Below, piece after piece: positions 48,114 through 58,006 of a stretch of 64,000 bases of DNA. The first letter of the stretch is position 1. Each line of letters begins with the position of its first letter. The DNA lies in NCBI RefSeq assembly GCF_003325455.1, contig NZ_CP025198.1, forward strand, positions 1,922,001 through 1,986,000, given 5' to 3'. A model generated the notes under the pieces. The model made no database searches and was not told the DNA's origin. It worked only from the letters and a program-made list of their open reading frames with translations. Source of the DNA: Acidipropionibacterium virtanenii. GTDB taxonomy: Bacteria; Actinomycetota; Actinomycetes; Propionibacteriales; Propionibacteriaceae. The translations under genes and the position numbers were made by a program.

Positions 48114-49527
48114 GGACGCCCTCGCCGACCGAACGCACCTCGGCGGCCAGCCCCGGATGGAGGTGGGCCACGACATGGGTGCCGGTGGCGGTGTGCTCGA
48201 TGGAGGTGATGGTGCCGAGCCGATGAATGCGGTCCATCAGGTCCCCGCGCTCGTAGGGCACCACGGCGTCGACGAGCTCGGTGGGCACCGGCAGTCGCCG
48301 CTCGATCTCGGCGACCAGATCCTCGATGCCCAGACCGTTATGGGCGGAGACGATGAATGCGGCCGGGAAGGCGGTGCGCAGCGTGAGCTCGGTCTCGGCG
48401 CCGATGAGGTCGGCCTTGTTGAGCACCAGGATCTCGTCGAGATCACCGGCTCCGATACCGGTGAGCACCTCGCGCACCGCACTCACCTGGCCCTGCGGGT
48501 CCGGGTCGGCGGCGTCGACGACGTGGACCAGGAGGTCGGCCTGCGCGGTCTCCTCGAGTGTGGAGGCGAAGGCCTCGACGAGGTGATGCGGCAGGTGGCG
48601 CACGAATCCGACGGTGTCGGTGAGGGTGTAGACGCGCCCGTCATCGGTGGTGGCGCGCCGGGTGGTCGGGTCGAGAGTCGCGAACAGGGCGTCCTCCACC
48701 AGCACCCCGGCGTGGGTCATGCGGTTGAGGAGGGAGGACTTCCCGGCGTTGGTGTACCCGACGATGGAGACCGAGGGGATCCGGTTGCGTGTGCGGTCGG
48801 CCCGCTTCTCGGCCCGGGTGCCCTCCATCGCCCGCAGCTTGCGGCGCAGCCGGGAGATCCTGGTGTTGATGCGACGCCGGTCGGTCTCGATCTTCGTCTC
48901 GCCGGGGCCGCGCCCACCGATACCGACTCCGCCGGCGGCCCGGCCGCCGGTCTGGCGCGACAGGCTGGTACCCCAGCCGCGCAGCCGCTGCTTCATGTAC
49001 TGCAACTGGGCCAGCTCCACCTGGGTGCGGCCCTCGACGCTGCGGGCGTGCTGGGCGAAGATGTCGAGGATGAGGATGGTGCGGTCCACCACCTTGACGC
49101 CGACCCTGTCCTCGAGGTTGCGCAGCTGGGCGGCGTCGAGTTCGCCGTCGCAGACGACGGTGTCGGCGCCGGTGGCCACGACGACCTCCCGCAGCTCCTT
49201 GACCTTTCCCGACCCGATGTAGGTGGCGGGATCCGGGCTGGGGCGGCGCTGGATGAGAGCGTCGAGGACCTGGGAACCGGCCGTCTCGGCGAGCAATTTC
49301 AGTTCCGTCATGGCGTTCTCGGCATCACGGGCGGTGCCCTCGGTCCACACCGAGATGAGGACGACCCGTTCCAGCCTGAGCTCTCGGTACTCCACCTCGG
49401 TGATGTCAGTCAGGTCGGTGGACATGCCGGGCACCCGGGTGAGGGACAGCCGTGCGTCGAGGTCGAACTGGTCGCCGTCATAGTCGGGAACCGGATCGTC
49501 GGGATAGTCGTCGTCAGAGGGTGTCAT
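48106..49527 (-). CDS. hflX: GTPase HflX
   Basis: This 473-residue ribosome-associated GTPase splits stalled or hibernating 70S ribosomes. The N-terminal HflX domain (VVLISVWTEG, TYIGSGKVKEL, DGELDAAQLRNLE) and a glycine-rich linker (SLSRQTGGRAAGG) are followed by the G domain: GYTNAGKSSLLN, DTVGFVRHLPHHLVEAF and LVLNKADLI. ATG 49527 fits the family start. It is translationally coupled to dinG; dapF and miaA lie upstream on the same strand in the order also seen in mycobacteria. Confidence 0.95.
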   Translation of the reverse strand: MTPSDDDYPDDPVPDYDGDQFDLDARLSLTRVPGMSTDLTDITEVEYRELRLERVVLISVWTEGTARDAENAMTELKLLAETAGSQVLDALIQRRPSPDPATYIGSGKVKELREVVVATGADTVVCDGELDAAQLRNLEDRVGVKVVDRTILILDIFAQHARSVEGRTQVELAQLQYMKQRLRGWGTSLSRQTGGRAAGGVGIGGRGPGETKIETDRRRINTRISRLRRKLRAMEGTRAEKRADRTRNRIPSVSIVGYTNAGKSSLLNRMTHAGVLVEDALFATLDPTTRRATTDDGRVYTLTDTVGFVRHLPHHLVEAFASTLEETAQADLLVHVVDAADPDPQGQVSAVREVLTGIGAGDLDEILVLNKADLIGAETELTLRTAFPAAFIVSAHNGLGIEDLVAEIERRLPVPTELVDAVVPYERGDLMDRIHRLGTITSIEHTATGTHVVAHLHPGLAAEVRSVGEGVRE

Positions 49528-49563
49528 CGGTCCAAGCTTCCCACGACTGGTGGCCGCCGCCAA

Positions 49564-50391
49564 TCAGAACTCCGGCACGAACACCTCTCCCCGCGCCTGG
49601 ATGACGGCGGGCCCGGTGAGCCGGCTGTCCTCCGCACTGAGCGCCACGGCAAGGGTCCCTCCGGGGACGTCGACCGTCCACGGCCCCTCGTATCCGGTGG
49701 CGCGGCTCATCGCGGCCGCGGCCGCCACGGTCCCGGTGCCGCAGGACAGGGTCTCCCCCACACCCCGCTCGTGGACCCGCATGCGGATCCTGTCGGGCCC
49801 GGTCAGTGCGACGAACTCGACGTTGACGCCCTGGGGGAACGCCTCAGGGGGGCCCCACACGGGGGAGACCGTGAGATCGAGCCCGAACAGCTCCTCCTCG
49901 GAGTCCAGGCGGACCACCGCGTGGGGATTGCCGACGTCCACCGGGGTCGCCGGCCAGCTGCGCTCCCCCAGCCGCACCGTGACGGGATCGCCGGAGACTG
50001 AGGCCGGACCGATGTCGGCGTCGACCGTCCCATCGCCGTGGACGATGACGTGCTTGAGCCCGGCACGGGTCGCGATCACGGCGTCATACCTGCTGAGCAG
50101 TCCCTCGTCCACGAGGAATTTTGCGAAGACCCGCAGCCCGTTGCCGCACATCTCGGCGATACTGGCGTCGGCGTTACGATAATCCATGAACCACAGATCT
50201 GGGTCGCCCTCCCACTCGGGGATGAGGCCGGCGCGGGTGGCGCGCAGCAGACCGTCGCCCCCGACTCCCAGCCGACGGTCGCACAGCCATCGCACCTGGG
50301 CGTCACTGAGATTCAGCATGCCGGACCGGTCCCGGAGGATCACGAAGTCGTTGCCAGTCCCCTGGCCTTTCGAGAACTGTGTGGTCCGCAT
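49564..50391 (-). CDS. dapF: Diaminopimelate epimerase
   Basis: The 275-residue enzyme converts LL- to meso-diaminopimelate for lysine and peptidoglycan. It has the two catalytic cysteines in MCGNGLRVFAKFL and LSCGTGTVAAAAAM, the N-terminal FSKGQGTGNDFVIL, and the symmetrical two-domain repeat. It begins at ATG 50391. It sits between hflX and miaA in a probable miaA-dapF-hflX-dinG unit with gaps of 27-36 nt. Confidence 0.96.
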   Translation of the reverse strand: MRTTQFSKGQGTGNDFVILRDRSGMLNLSDAQVRWLCDRRLGVGGDGLLRATRAGLIPEWEGDPDLWFMDYRNADASIAEMCGNGLRVFAKFLVDEGLLSRYDAVIATRAGLKHVIVHGDGTVDADIGPASVSGDPVTVRLGERSWPATPVDVGNPHAVVRLDSEEELFGLDLTVSPVWGPPEAFPQGVNVEFVALTGPDRIRMRVHERGVGETLSCGTGTVAAAAAMSRATGYEGPWTVDVPGGTLAVALSAEDSRLTGPAVIQARGEVFVPEF

Positions 50392-50418
50392 CGGTCCATG
50401 TTGGCGCCGTGATACGCA

Positions 50419-51351
50419 TCAGGTCAACCGGAGGGACTCCGCAACCTGACCGGCCAGCTGTGGCGCCAGCGCACCGAACCACCGAATCCGGGGGTCGCGC
50501 CGATACCACATGAGCTGCTTGCGGGCGAACCGCCTGGTGCGCACCACGGTGTCGGTCCTGGCACGATCCTCGTCGATGAGGCCGTCGAGATACTGGAGCA
50601 CCTGCCGGTAGCCGAGCGCCCTGGATGCCGTGCGTCCTTGGCGCAGGCCGTGGCCGGCGAGGCTGCGCACCTCCTCGACCAGGCCGTCGTGCCACATCCG
50701 GTCGACCCGCTCGGCGATCCTGCGATCCAGGTCCTCGCGCGAGAGGCTGAGCCCGATCTCCACTGTTCCCGGGATGTGGAAGCGCCCGTCGGGCATGGTG
50801 GCCGAGAAGGAGCCGGTGAGTTCGACGACCTCCAGGGCACGGACGATGCGGCGGCCGTTGCCCGGCAGGATCGCGTCGGCCGCGCGCGGATCGCGTTCGG
50901 CGAGCCTGCGGTGCAGTGCCGGGGAGCCCTGCTCGGCCAGCTCCTCCTCCAGCCGGGCTCGCACGACCGGGTCGGTGGGCGGGATCTCGAGCTCGTCGAG
51001 CACGGCTCTGGTGTAGAGCGCCGAGCCGCCGACGACCAGGGGCAGCACCCGGCGGGCGCGGCAGTCGGCGATCGCCTGGCGGGCCATCGTCTGGACGAGC
51101 GCGATCGAGGAGTTCTGCGTGACGTCCAGCACGTCGACGAGGTGGTGGGGTACCCGGGCGAGTTCGTCTGGTCCCGGCTTGGCGGTCCCGATGTCCATGC
51201 CGCGGTAGACGAGCATCGAGTCGGCGTTGACGATCTCGACCGGCGTGCCTCTCCCGGCGAGCAGCTCGGCGAGACCGAGCGCCAGCGAGGACTTCCCGCT
51301 GGCGGTGGGCCCGAGCAGCGCCACGACCGGCGGCACCGCGACCTGGGACAT
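50419..51351 (-). CDS. miaA: tRNA dimethylallyltransferase MiaA
   Basis: The 310-residue enzyme adds a dimethylallyl group to A37 of tRNAs that read UNN codons, using the product of the MEP pathway begun by dxs. It has the P-loop LLGPTASGKSSLA, the catalytic NADSMLVYRGMDIGTAKP with its Asp, and a C-terminal helical domain with RTRRFARKQLMWYRRDPRI. ATG 51351 follows AGGATGTGAG. MiaB, encoded nearby, carries the modification further. Confidence 0.95.
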   Translation of the reverse strand: MSQVAVPPVVALLGPTASGKSSLALGLAELLAGRGTPVEIVNADSMLVYRGMDIGTAKPGPDELARVPHHLVDVLDVTQNSSIALVQTMARQAIADCRARRVLPLVVGGSALYTRAVLDELEIPPTDPVVRARLEEELAEQGSPALHRRLAERDPRAADAILPGNGRRIVRALEVVELTGSFSATMPDGRFHIPGTVEIGLSLSREDLDRRIAERVDRMWHDGLVEEVRSLAGHGLRQGRTASRALGYRQVLQYLDGLIDEDRARTDTVVRTRRFARKQLMWYRRDPRIRWFGALAPQLAGQVAESLRLT

Positions 51352-51454
51352 CTCACATCCTGAGAATTCGACGAAGTGGGCTGGCGTCCCATCCCACGGG
51401 TGCAACACTGTACCCAACCTGCCGGAGGAGACGCCTCCGGGAAAAGGAGGGCCT

Positions 51455-51655
51455 ATGGGACTCTTTGACAAGGCCAAAGACGCCGTGACCAACAATCAGG
51501 ACAAGATCAAGGACGCCGTCAACAGCCACGAGGACCAGATCGACCAGGCAGTGGACAAGATCGGGGATGCGGTGGATTCCGCGACCGGCAGTAGGTTCGC
51601 TGATCAGGTTGACAAGGCCCAGGACGCTGTGAAGGACCGCACCGGGAACCTCTGA
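51455..51655 (+). CDS. Orphan antitoxin-like protein (MT0933/Rv0909-type)
   Basis: The 66-residue, highly charged helical protein begins MGLFDKAKDAVTNNQDKIK and has repeating DKIxDAVD units. It matches the antitoxin family named for M. tuberculosis MT0933. No toxin-like frame adjoins it; a strong terminator follows. A general stress or structural role is equally possible. ATG 51455 has an excellent AAAAGGAGG ribosome-binding site 4 nt upstream. It is divergent from miaA. Confidence 0.75.
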   Translation: MGLFDKAKDAVTNNQDKIKDAVNSHEDQIDQAVDKIGDAVDSATGSRFADQVDKAQDAVKDRTGNL

Positions 51656-51733
51656 ATTCCGGTCGTCCATCGGCGACACTGATCTTCGAGGCATCATCCG
51701 GCGGTTCCGTCGAGGAAGCCCGCCCGGTGATGC

Positions 51734-51772
51734 GACAAGGGGATGACAACTCATGGTTGTCATCCCCTTGTC
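51734..51772. terminator. Bidirectional terminator with a perfect 17-bp stem
   Basis: 51734-51750 pairs with 51756-51772, loop TCATG. It lies between the orphan antitoxin-like gene and convergent miaB. No T-run follows. Confidence 0.8.
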
Positions 51773-51813
51773 ATGTCCCGGGTGTCATGTCCCCGGCCGG
51801 ACGATGGCGTCCC

Positions 51814-53292
51814 TCAGCTGGCCGGGCCGCCGATCCCCGGCATTCCCAATGACACCCCGACGGGCGCCACAGCGGGTTCGGCGGCCTGCTGGCGGGCCTG
51901 CCAGGCATCTCCGCCACGGGTGCGTCGCAGACGTCTCAGCCCGCCGTCGGCCATCAGGTGGTGAGGCGCGGCCCGGGTGATCTCGACCTCGCCGACATCT
52001 CCGGGGCGAGGCCGCTCCCCGGCGGGGTCCAGGGCGACATGCACCAGGCGGTTGTCGCGCGCCCGTCCCGTGACGCGATGGGTGGCCTCGTCCTTGCGGC
52101 CCTCCCCGGCAGAGAACATCACCTCGACGGTATGCCCCTCCAGGCGCCGGTTCTCGGCCCAGGCGATGTCGTCGACCAGTGCCACCAGGCGCTCGTAACG
52201 TTCCTGGACGACCGACTTGGGTATCTGGTCGGCCATCGCGCCGGCCGGGGTGCCGGGCCGGATCGAGTACTGGAAGGTGAAGGCGGCCGAGAAGCGCGCC
52301 TGCTCGACCACCCGCATGGTCTGTTCGAAGTCCTCGTCGGTCTCGCCGGGGAAGCCGACGATGATATCGGTGGTGATGGCGGCCTCGGGCATCGCCGAGC
52401 GGACCCGGTCCAGGATCCCGAGGAACTTCCTGCTGCGGTAGGAGCGGCGCATCTCGCGCAGGACACGGTCGGAGCCCGACTGGAGAGGCATGTGCAGACT
52501 GGGCATCACATTGGGGGTCTGGGCCATCGCCTCGATGACGTCGTCGGTGAACGCGGCGGGATGGGGGGAGGTGAATCGCACCCGCTCCAGGCCGTCGACC
52601 TGTCCGCAGGCCCGCAGCAGCTTGGCGAAGGCCCCGCGGTCGCCGAACTGGACGCCGTAGGAGTTGACGTTCTGACCGAGCAGGGTGATCTCCTGAACCC
52701 CCTCGTCGACCAGCGTGCGGATCTCGGCGAGAATGTCGCCGGGTCTGCGGTCGGTCTCCCGGCCTCGCAGCTGAGGCACGATGCAGAAGGTGCAGGTGTT
52801 GTTGCAGCCCACCGAGATCGACACCCACGCCGAGTACGCGGACTCGCGGTGGGTGGGCAGGTTGCTGGGGAAGGTCTGAAGGGACTCCTCGATCTCGACC
52901 GAGGCCTCGCGGTTGACCCGGGAGCGTTCCAGGAGCACCGGGAGTGCGGCCAGGTTGTGAGTGCCGAAGACGACGTCGACCCAGGGGGCGCGCGCGACGA
53001 CGGTCTCCTTGTCCTTCTGGGCCATGCAGCCGCCGACGGCCAGCTGCATACCGGGATTGGCGGCCTTGACCGAGGCCATGTGGCCCAGCGTTCCGTAGAG
53101 CCGGTTGTCGGCGTTCTCCCGGACCGCACAGGTGTTGAAGACGACGACGTCGGCCGGATCCAGGCTGTTGTCCCTCGGATCGGGTACGTAGCCTGCTGAT
53201 TCCAGCAGGCCTGCGATCCGCTCGGAGTCGTGGACATTCATCTGGCACCCGTAGGTGACGACGCGGTACGTGGGCTGATATGTCTCGGTCAT
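51814..53292 (-). CDS. miaB: tRNA-2-methylthio-N6-dimethylallyladenosine synthase MiaB
   Basis: This 492-residue radical-SAM methylthiotransferase converts i6A37 to ms2i6A37. An N-terminal UPF0004 domain has three cluster cysteines ([23 protein letters not shown]). The radical-SAM motif is [18 protein letters not shown], followed by a C-terminal TRAM domain with [15 protein letters not shown] 53292 is used; its -10-like TAGAGT (53303-53308) would give a very short leader. It is divergent from the aldose-epimerase gene. Confidence 0.96.
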   Translation of the reverse strand: MTETYQPTYRVVTYGCQMNVHDSERIAGLLESAGYVPDPRDNSLDPADVVVFNTCAVRENADNRLYGTLGHMASVKAANPGMQLAVGGCMAQKDKETVVARAPWVDVVFGTHNLAALPVLLERSRVNREASVEIEESLQTFPSNLPTHRESAYSAWVSISVGCNNTCTFCIVPQLRGRETDRRPGDILAEIRTLVDEGVQEITLLGQNVNSYGVQFGDRGAFAKLLRACGQVDGLERVRFTSPHPAAFTDDVIEAMAQTPNVMPSLHMPLQSGSDRVLREMRRSYRSRKFLGILDRVRSAMPEAAITTDIIVGFPGETDEDFEQTMRVVEQARFSAAFTFQYSIRPGTPAGAMADQIPKSVVQERYERLVALVDDIAWAENRRLEGHTVEVMFSAGEGRKDEATHRVTGRARDNRLVHVALDPAGERPRPGDVGEVEITRAAPHHLMADGGLRRLRRTRGGDAWQARQQAAEPAVAPVGVSLGMPGIGGPAS

Positions 53293-53323
53293 GGCGGGCC
53301 ACACTCTACAGATCGGCCCGGTC

Positions 53324-53329
53324 TACAGT
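53324..53329 (+). promoter_or_regulatory. -10 hexamer for a leaderless aldose-epimerase mRNA
   Basis: TACAGT ends 7 nt before ATG 53337; no ribosome-binding site is present. It lies 16 nt from the divergent miaB -10-like element, so the two promoters overlap. Confidence 0.5.
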
Positions 53330-53336
53330 GTCGCCC

Positions 53337-54254
53337 ATGGACTCAACGCCCGATTCCCCGTCCTCAGCACAGTCGTTGACCGGACGCGATTACGAGATCT
53401 CAGCCGCGGGCTACCGCGCCACCGTCTGCGAGCAGGGAGCGACCCTGCGCAGTCTGACCCGTGAGGGCACCGACCTGGTGCTGCCGTCGGATCCCGGGAC
53501 CCTGCCCACCGGTTCCCGGGGCCAGCACCTGACGCCGTGGCCCAACCGGATCAGGGACGGCCACTACGTCTTCGACGGGACCGATCAGCAGCTCCCCATC
53601 AACGAGATCGACCGCAACAACGCCATCCACGGTCTCGTGCGGTGGATGCTCTTCGATGTGGTCGAGCACACCGAGGAGTCGATCACCCAGAAGGTGGGGG
53701 TGGTGGCCCAGCCCGGATGGCCCGGCCGCGTCGAGATCACCATCATGCATCGGGTGGGAGCCGACGGACTCACCGTCGAGGTGGGTGCCAGGAACACCGG
53801 CTCCACCCCGATCCCCTTCGGCTACGCCCCTCACCCGTATCTGGTGGCCGGCCCCGGAGTCATCGACGACTGGCGGGTCAGCGCCCCCTTCGGCACATAT
53901 CTGGTGACCGACGACCGGCTGCTGCCGATCCAGCTCGCCTCGGTGGCGCGGCGTCCCGAAGACCTGCGGGCCGGGAACCGCTTCGGCGACCGGGTGCTCG
54001 ACACCGCCTACACCGGCGCCACGGAGACCGGCCGCTGGCAGGTCGAGATCCGCAACGGTGACGCCACCCGCGTGCTGTGGGCCGACCCCGAACTCGGCTG
54101 GGCGCAGGTCTACACCCCCGGCGACCGGCGATCGCTGGCCGTGGAGCCGATGACCTGCGGGCCCGACGCCTTCAACGAGGGCCCGACCCACGACTCGATG
54201 CTGCGACTGGCCCCGGGCGACGAGATCCACCTGCGCTGGGGCATCCACGCCTGA
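53337..54254 (+). CDS. Aldose 1-epimerase family protein
   Basis: This 305-residue galactose-mutarotase-like protein has a beta-sandwich with the substrate-binding PWPNRIRDGHYVFDG, the catalytic His in NNAIHGLVRWMLF, the second His in FGYAPHPYLVAG, and a Glu-bearing VEPMTCGPDAFNEG at the C-terminus. It may act on glucose or galactose, or on a phosphorylated sugar. It is likely monocistronic, facing convergent rny with a 15-nt gap. Confidence 0.9.
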   Translation: MDSTPDSPSSAQSLTGRDYEISAAGYRATVCEQGATLRSLTREGTDLVLPSDPGTLPTGSRGQHLTPWPNRIRDGHYVFDGTDQQLPINEIDRNNAIHGLVRWMLFDVVEHTEESITQKVGVVAQPGWPGRVEITIMHRVGADGLTVEVGARNTGSTPIPFGYAPHPYLVAGPGVIDDWRVSAPFGTYLVTDDRLLPIQLASVARRPEDLRAGNRFGDRVLDTAYTGATETGRWQVEIRNGDATRVLWADPELGWAQVYTPGDRRSLAVEPMTCGPDAFNEGPTHDSMLRLAPGDEIHLRWGIHA

Positions 54255-54269
54255 GCCGGATCCTGGGGC

Positions 54270-55778
54270 TCAGTCCCCGCCTCCGGTGACCTCCACCGCC
54301 CGGGTCTCGCGGATCACGGTGACCTTCACCTGGCCCGGCACCATCACCCTGTCGCCCACCTCGTGGGCGATCTCACGGGCGAGGTGCCGGGCCGAGTCGT
54401 CGTCGACCTCATCGGGTACCACCATCACGCGCAGATCGCGTCCGGCCTGTACCGCGAAGGCCCTGGCCACACCTTCGTGAGCGGTGGCCAGGGACTCCAT
54501 CTCCTCCAGCCGGCGCACATGGCTCTCGAGGGATTCCCTGCGGGCCCCGGGCCTGGAGGCCGAGACGGCGTCGGCGGCCTGGGTGAGCACGTCGACCACT
54601 GAGCGGGCCTCCACCTCGTTGTGGTGGGCGGCGATGGCGTGCACGACATCCGCCGATTCCCCGTATCTGCGGGCGAGCTCGGCCCCGACCAGGGCGTGAG
54701 ACCCCTCGATACCGGGAGTCAGCGACTTGCCGAGATCGTGAAGCAGCGCGGCCCGGCGGCACAGCGACTCGTCCGCACCGATCTCGGCGGCCATCAGGCC
54801 GGCCAGCCTGGCGCACTCGATGCTGTGGGCCAGCACGTCCTGTCCGTACGAGGTGCGGAAGCGCAGTGAGCCGAGGATCGGTCTCAGGCCCTCGGCCATG
54901 TCGATGATGCCGAGCTCGTGGAGGGCGTCCTCACCGGCCTCCAGGCACAGCCCCTCGATCCTCTTGACGGCCCGCTGATGGGCCTGCTCGATCCTCGCCG
55001 GGTGGATCCGTCCGTCGCCGAGCAGATCCTTGAGTGTGAGCCTGGCGATCTCGCGGCGGATCGGGTCGAAGCAGCTCACCAGCACGATGCCCGGGGTGTC
55101 GTCGACGATCACGGTGGTTCCGGTGACCTGCTCCAGACAGCGGATGTTGCGACCCTCCCGACCGATGATCCGGCCCTTCATGTCGTTGGAGGGAAGATCG
55201 ACCGAGGCCACCACGGAGTCGGCGGTGAGGTCGGCGGAGTATCTCTGAATGGCGGTCGCCAGGACCACCCTGGCGCGTTCCTCGGCCCCGGTACGAGCCT
55301 CCTCCTCGATCCGGCGCGACAGTGCCTCGGCCTCGACGCGGGCATCGGCCTCAGCCCTCTCGACGAGTTCCAGGTGGGCCTGCTCGACGGTCAACCCGGC
55401 GATCCGCGACAGGTCATCGGCAGCCTGGGTACGGTCCCGATCGACCTGCGCCTCCCGGCGTTCGAGACTCTCGTCGCGCCGCCGGCCGGATTCCTCCAGT
55501 GCACTGCGGCGTCTCTCGAAGTCCTCCTCCAAGGTGTGACGACGGTCCTCCAGACCGGTCTCAAGATCGCTGCGGCGACGCTCGAGTTCCTGCTCGAGGC
55601 GCTCGCGCTCATCGGCGATGTCGCGGCGCGACGCGTTGAGCATCGCCCCCGACCGGCGTCGGGCCAGGATGTCCCCGACCACCACGAGCACCAGGGCCAC
55701 GGCGAGGACGACGGCGATGACCGACCAGGCCGAGATCATCACCAGCTGCGGTGAGACCCTCACGAGGGATTCACGCAC
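54270..55778 (-). CDS. rny: Ribonuclease Y
   Basis: The 502-residue membrane-anchored endoribonuclease initiates mRNA decay. It has an N-terminal transmembrane helix (about 13-37), a long coiled coil rich in Glu/Arg (about 45-180), the KH domain with NDMKGRIIGREGRNIR, and the HD domain with RRAALLHDLGKSLTPG and AHHNEVEARSVV. GTG 55778 is preceded by a G-rich GGGGGGCG stretch. RNase Y is patchily distributed in Actinobacteria, which more often rely on RNase E/G or J. Confidence 0.93.
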   Translation of the reverse strand: MRESLVRVSPQLVMISAWSVIAVVLAVALVLVVVGDILARRRSGAMLNASRRDIADERERLEQELERRRSDLETGLEDRRHTLEEDFERRRSALEESGRRRDESLERREAQVDRDRTQAADDLSRIAGLTVEQAHLELVERAEADARVEAEALSRRIEEEARTGAEERARVVLATAIQRYSADLTADSVVASVDLPSNDMKGRIIGREGRNIRCLEQVTGTTVIVDDTPGIVLVSCFDPIRREIARLTLKDLLGDGRIHPARIEQAHQRAVKRIEGLCLEAGEDALHELGIIDMAEGLRPILGSLRFRTSYGQDVLAHSIECARLAGLMAAEIGADESLCRRAALLHDLGKSLTPGIEGSHALVGAELARRYGESADVVHAIAAHHNEVEARSVVDVLTQAADAVSASRPGARRESLESHVRRLEEMESLATAHEGVARAFAVQAGRDLRVMVVPDEVDDDSARHLAREIAHEVGDRVMVPGQVKVTVIRETRAVEVTGGGD

Positions 55779-55884
55779 TGGAACGCCCCCCTTTTCACTG
55801 TGACGCGGGCCGCGACCCGATGTCACGGCGTGCTGACAGCCTGCCACAACGGGCTCATCCCCGCCTCACCGCGGGCGCAGCTCG

Positions 55885-56432
55885 TCACGACCAGGGGCCC
55901 TCGGCTTCCTCGCCGAGCACCTCGCGGGCGCGGCGCAGCGCCGTCCAGGCCACCTCCGAGCCGTAGCCCTTGCGAGCCAGCGCACCCAGCACCCGGCGGG
56001 TCAGCCGCTGCTCCTCGACCCCTTCACCCGCCCGCAGCCTGGCCACCGCCAGCCGGGTGGCCGCCGACACCTCGTCATCGTCGCTGACTGCGGCAACCGC
56101 GTCCGCCACGATCTGCTGGTCGACGCCCTTGCGCCGCAGCTCCTCGGCCAGGGCGCGTCTCGACAGCCCCTTGGACTCGTGCCGCCGGGTCGTCCAGCGT
56201 TCGGCGAAATCGGTGTCATCGACCAGACCGAGTTCCTCGAGGCGGTCCAGCACCCGGCCTGCGACCTCCTCGGGGACCTGCTTGCCGGCGAGCGTCCCGG
56301 CGAGTTCCGCGCGGGTCCTCGCCCTGGCGTCGAGGCGGGTCAGGGCCACCTCCCGGGCGTACTCGTACCACTGCTGCGAGGTCCGCTCGACGGGTTCTGC
56401 CGGGGCGCCGCGGCGCCCGCCCTGCCGGCCTC

Positions 56433-56436
<4 letters not shown>
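55885..56436 (-). CDS. recX: RecX regulatory protein, probable CTG start
   Basis: RecX binds and inhibits RecA filaments. Three RecX helical repeats are visible ([49 protein letters not shown]). Coding sequence homologous to other RecX proteins ([17 protein letters not shown]) extends 29 codons upstream of the first in-frame GTG (56349) with no ATG, GTG or TTG. The CTG at 56436-56434 overlaps the recA TGA (CTGA) and has GGGGAGG 8 nt upstream. That gives 183 residues; the GTG start would give 154. The start codon is inference. Confidence 0.8.
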
Positions 56437-57482
<1,046 letters not shown>

Positions 57483-57557
57483 TCCCGTGGTCTCCTTAGA
57501 ACTGGCTCATTGGGAGCCGGCTGAGCCCGACCCGGAGGGCGGGACCTGTCACCGTGA

Positions 57558-57580
57558 ACTGTAGGGGCGGCCACCGACAA
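57558..57580 (-). promoter_or_regulatory. RecA-NDp type (PafBC-dependent) promoter of recA
   Basis: On the minus strand TTGTCGGTG (57580-57572) is followed by exactly 8 nt and then TACAGT (57563-57558). This is a full match to the mycobacterial consensus TTGTCRGTG-N8-TANNNT. Confidence 0.8.
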
Positions 57581-57601
57581 ATTCTGGCGCCGCGTCGACC
57601 C

Positions 57602-57643
57602 TGTGGACAGGGTTCCGTCCAGCCCGCCCCGCCCTGTGGAAAA
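57602..57643 (-). promoter_or_regulatory. Two DnaA-box-like 9-mers upstream of recA
   Basis: On the minus strand CTGTCCACA (57602-57610) and TTTTCCACA (57635-57643) each differ from known DnaA boxes at one position. Significance is unclear. Confidence 0.3.
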
Positions 57644-57651
57644 CTTCGCCG

Positions 57652-57846
57652 TCAGCGCTGCGACTCGGGCAGCTCGAGGACGGCCCAGCAGGCCCTCCAC
57701 ACGGTCTTGGCCTCGATTCCGTCGGCCAGCGCCTCGATCACGGTGCGTCCGCCCAACTCGGCCATCACCTGGGAACCGGCCCAGGACCGGACGTAATCGG
57801 GACCCAGGACGATCTCCAGGCGCCTCCACAGCTCTGACTCGCGCAC
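57652..57846 (-). CDS. DUF3046 domain-containing protein
   Basis: The 64-residue actinobacterial protein (Rv2738c type) begins MRESELWRRLEIVLGPDYV and ends with KTVWRACWAVLELP. It is conserved immediately upstream of recA; function unknown. It starts at GTG 57846. The recA promoter lies between it and recA, so recA is at least partly transcribed independently. Confidence 0.87.
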   Translation of the reverse strand: MRESELWRRLEIVLGPDYVRSWAGSQVMAELGGRTVIEALADGIEAKTVWRACWAVLELPESQR

Positions 57847-57943
57847 CGCTCAAGACTAGGCGGTGGCCACGGGGCCGGACAACGCGACGGACAATGAGCG
57901 AATTCGTGCCCCCGAGCGCTGGTCTGCTCAGAGACTGCTCAAC

Positions 57944-57949
57944 TATGAT
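57944..57949 (+). promoter_or_regulatory. Probable -10 of the DeoR-family gene
   Basis: TATGAT is a consensus -10 hexamer, 57 nt upstream of ATG 58007. A -35 is not clear. Confidence 0.4.
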
Positions 57950-58006
57950 CAACGCCAGTGAGTGACCGCGCACTCGATGCACGGATGCATGAAGGGAGCC
58001 CGGGCC

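Noticed and set aside
57483-57651. LexA (SOS) box ahead of recA
   Set aside because: No GAAC-N4-GTTC pattern was found; GAAC occurrences lack the matching half-site.
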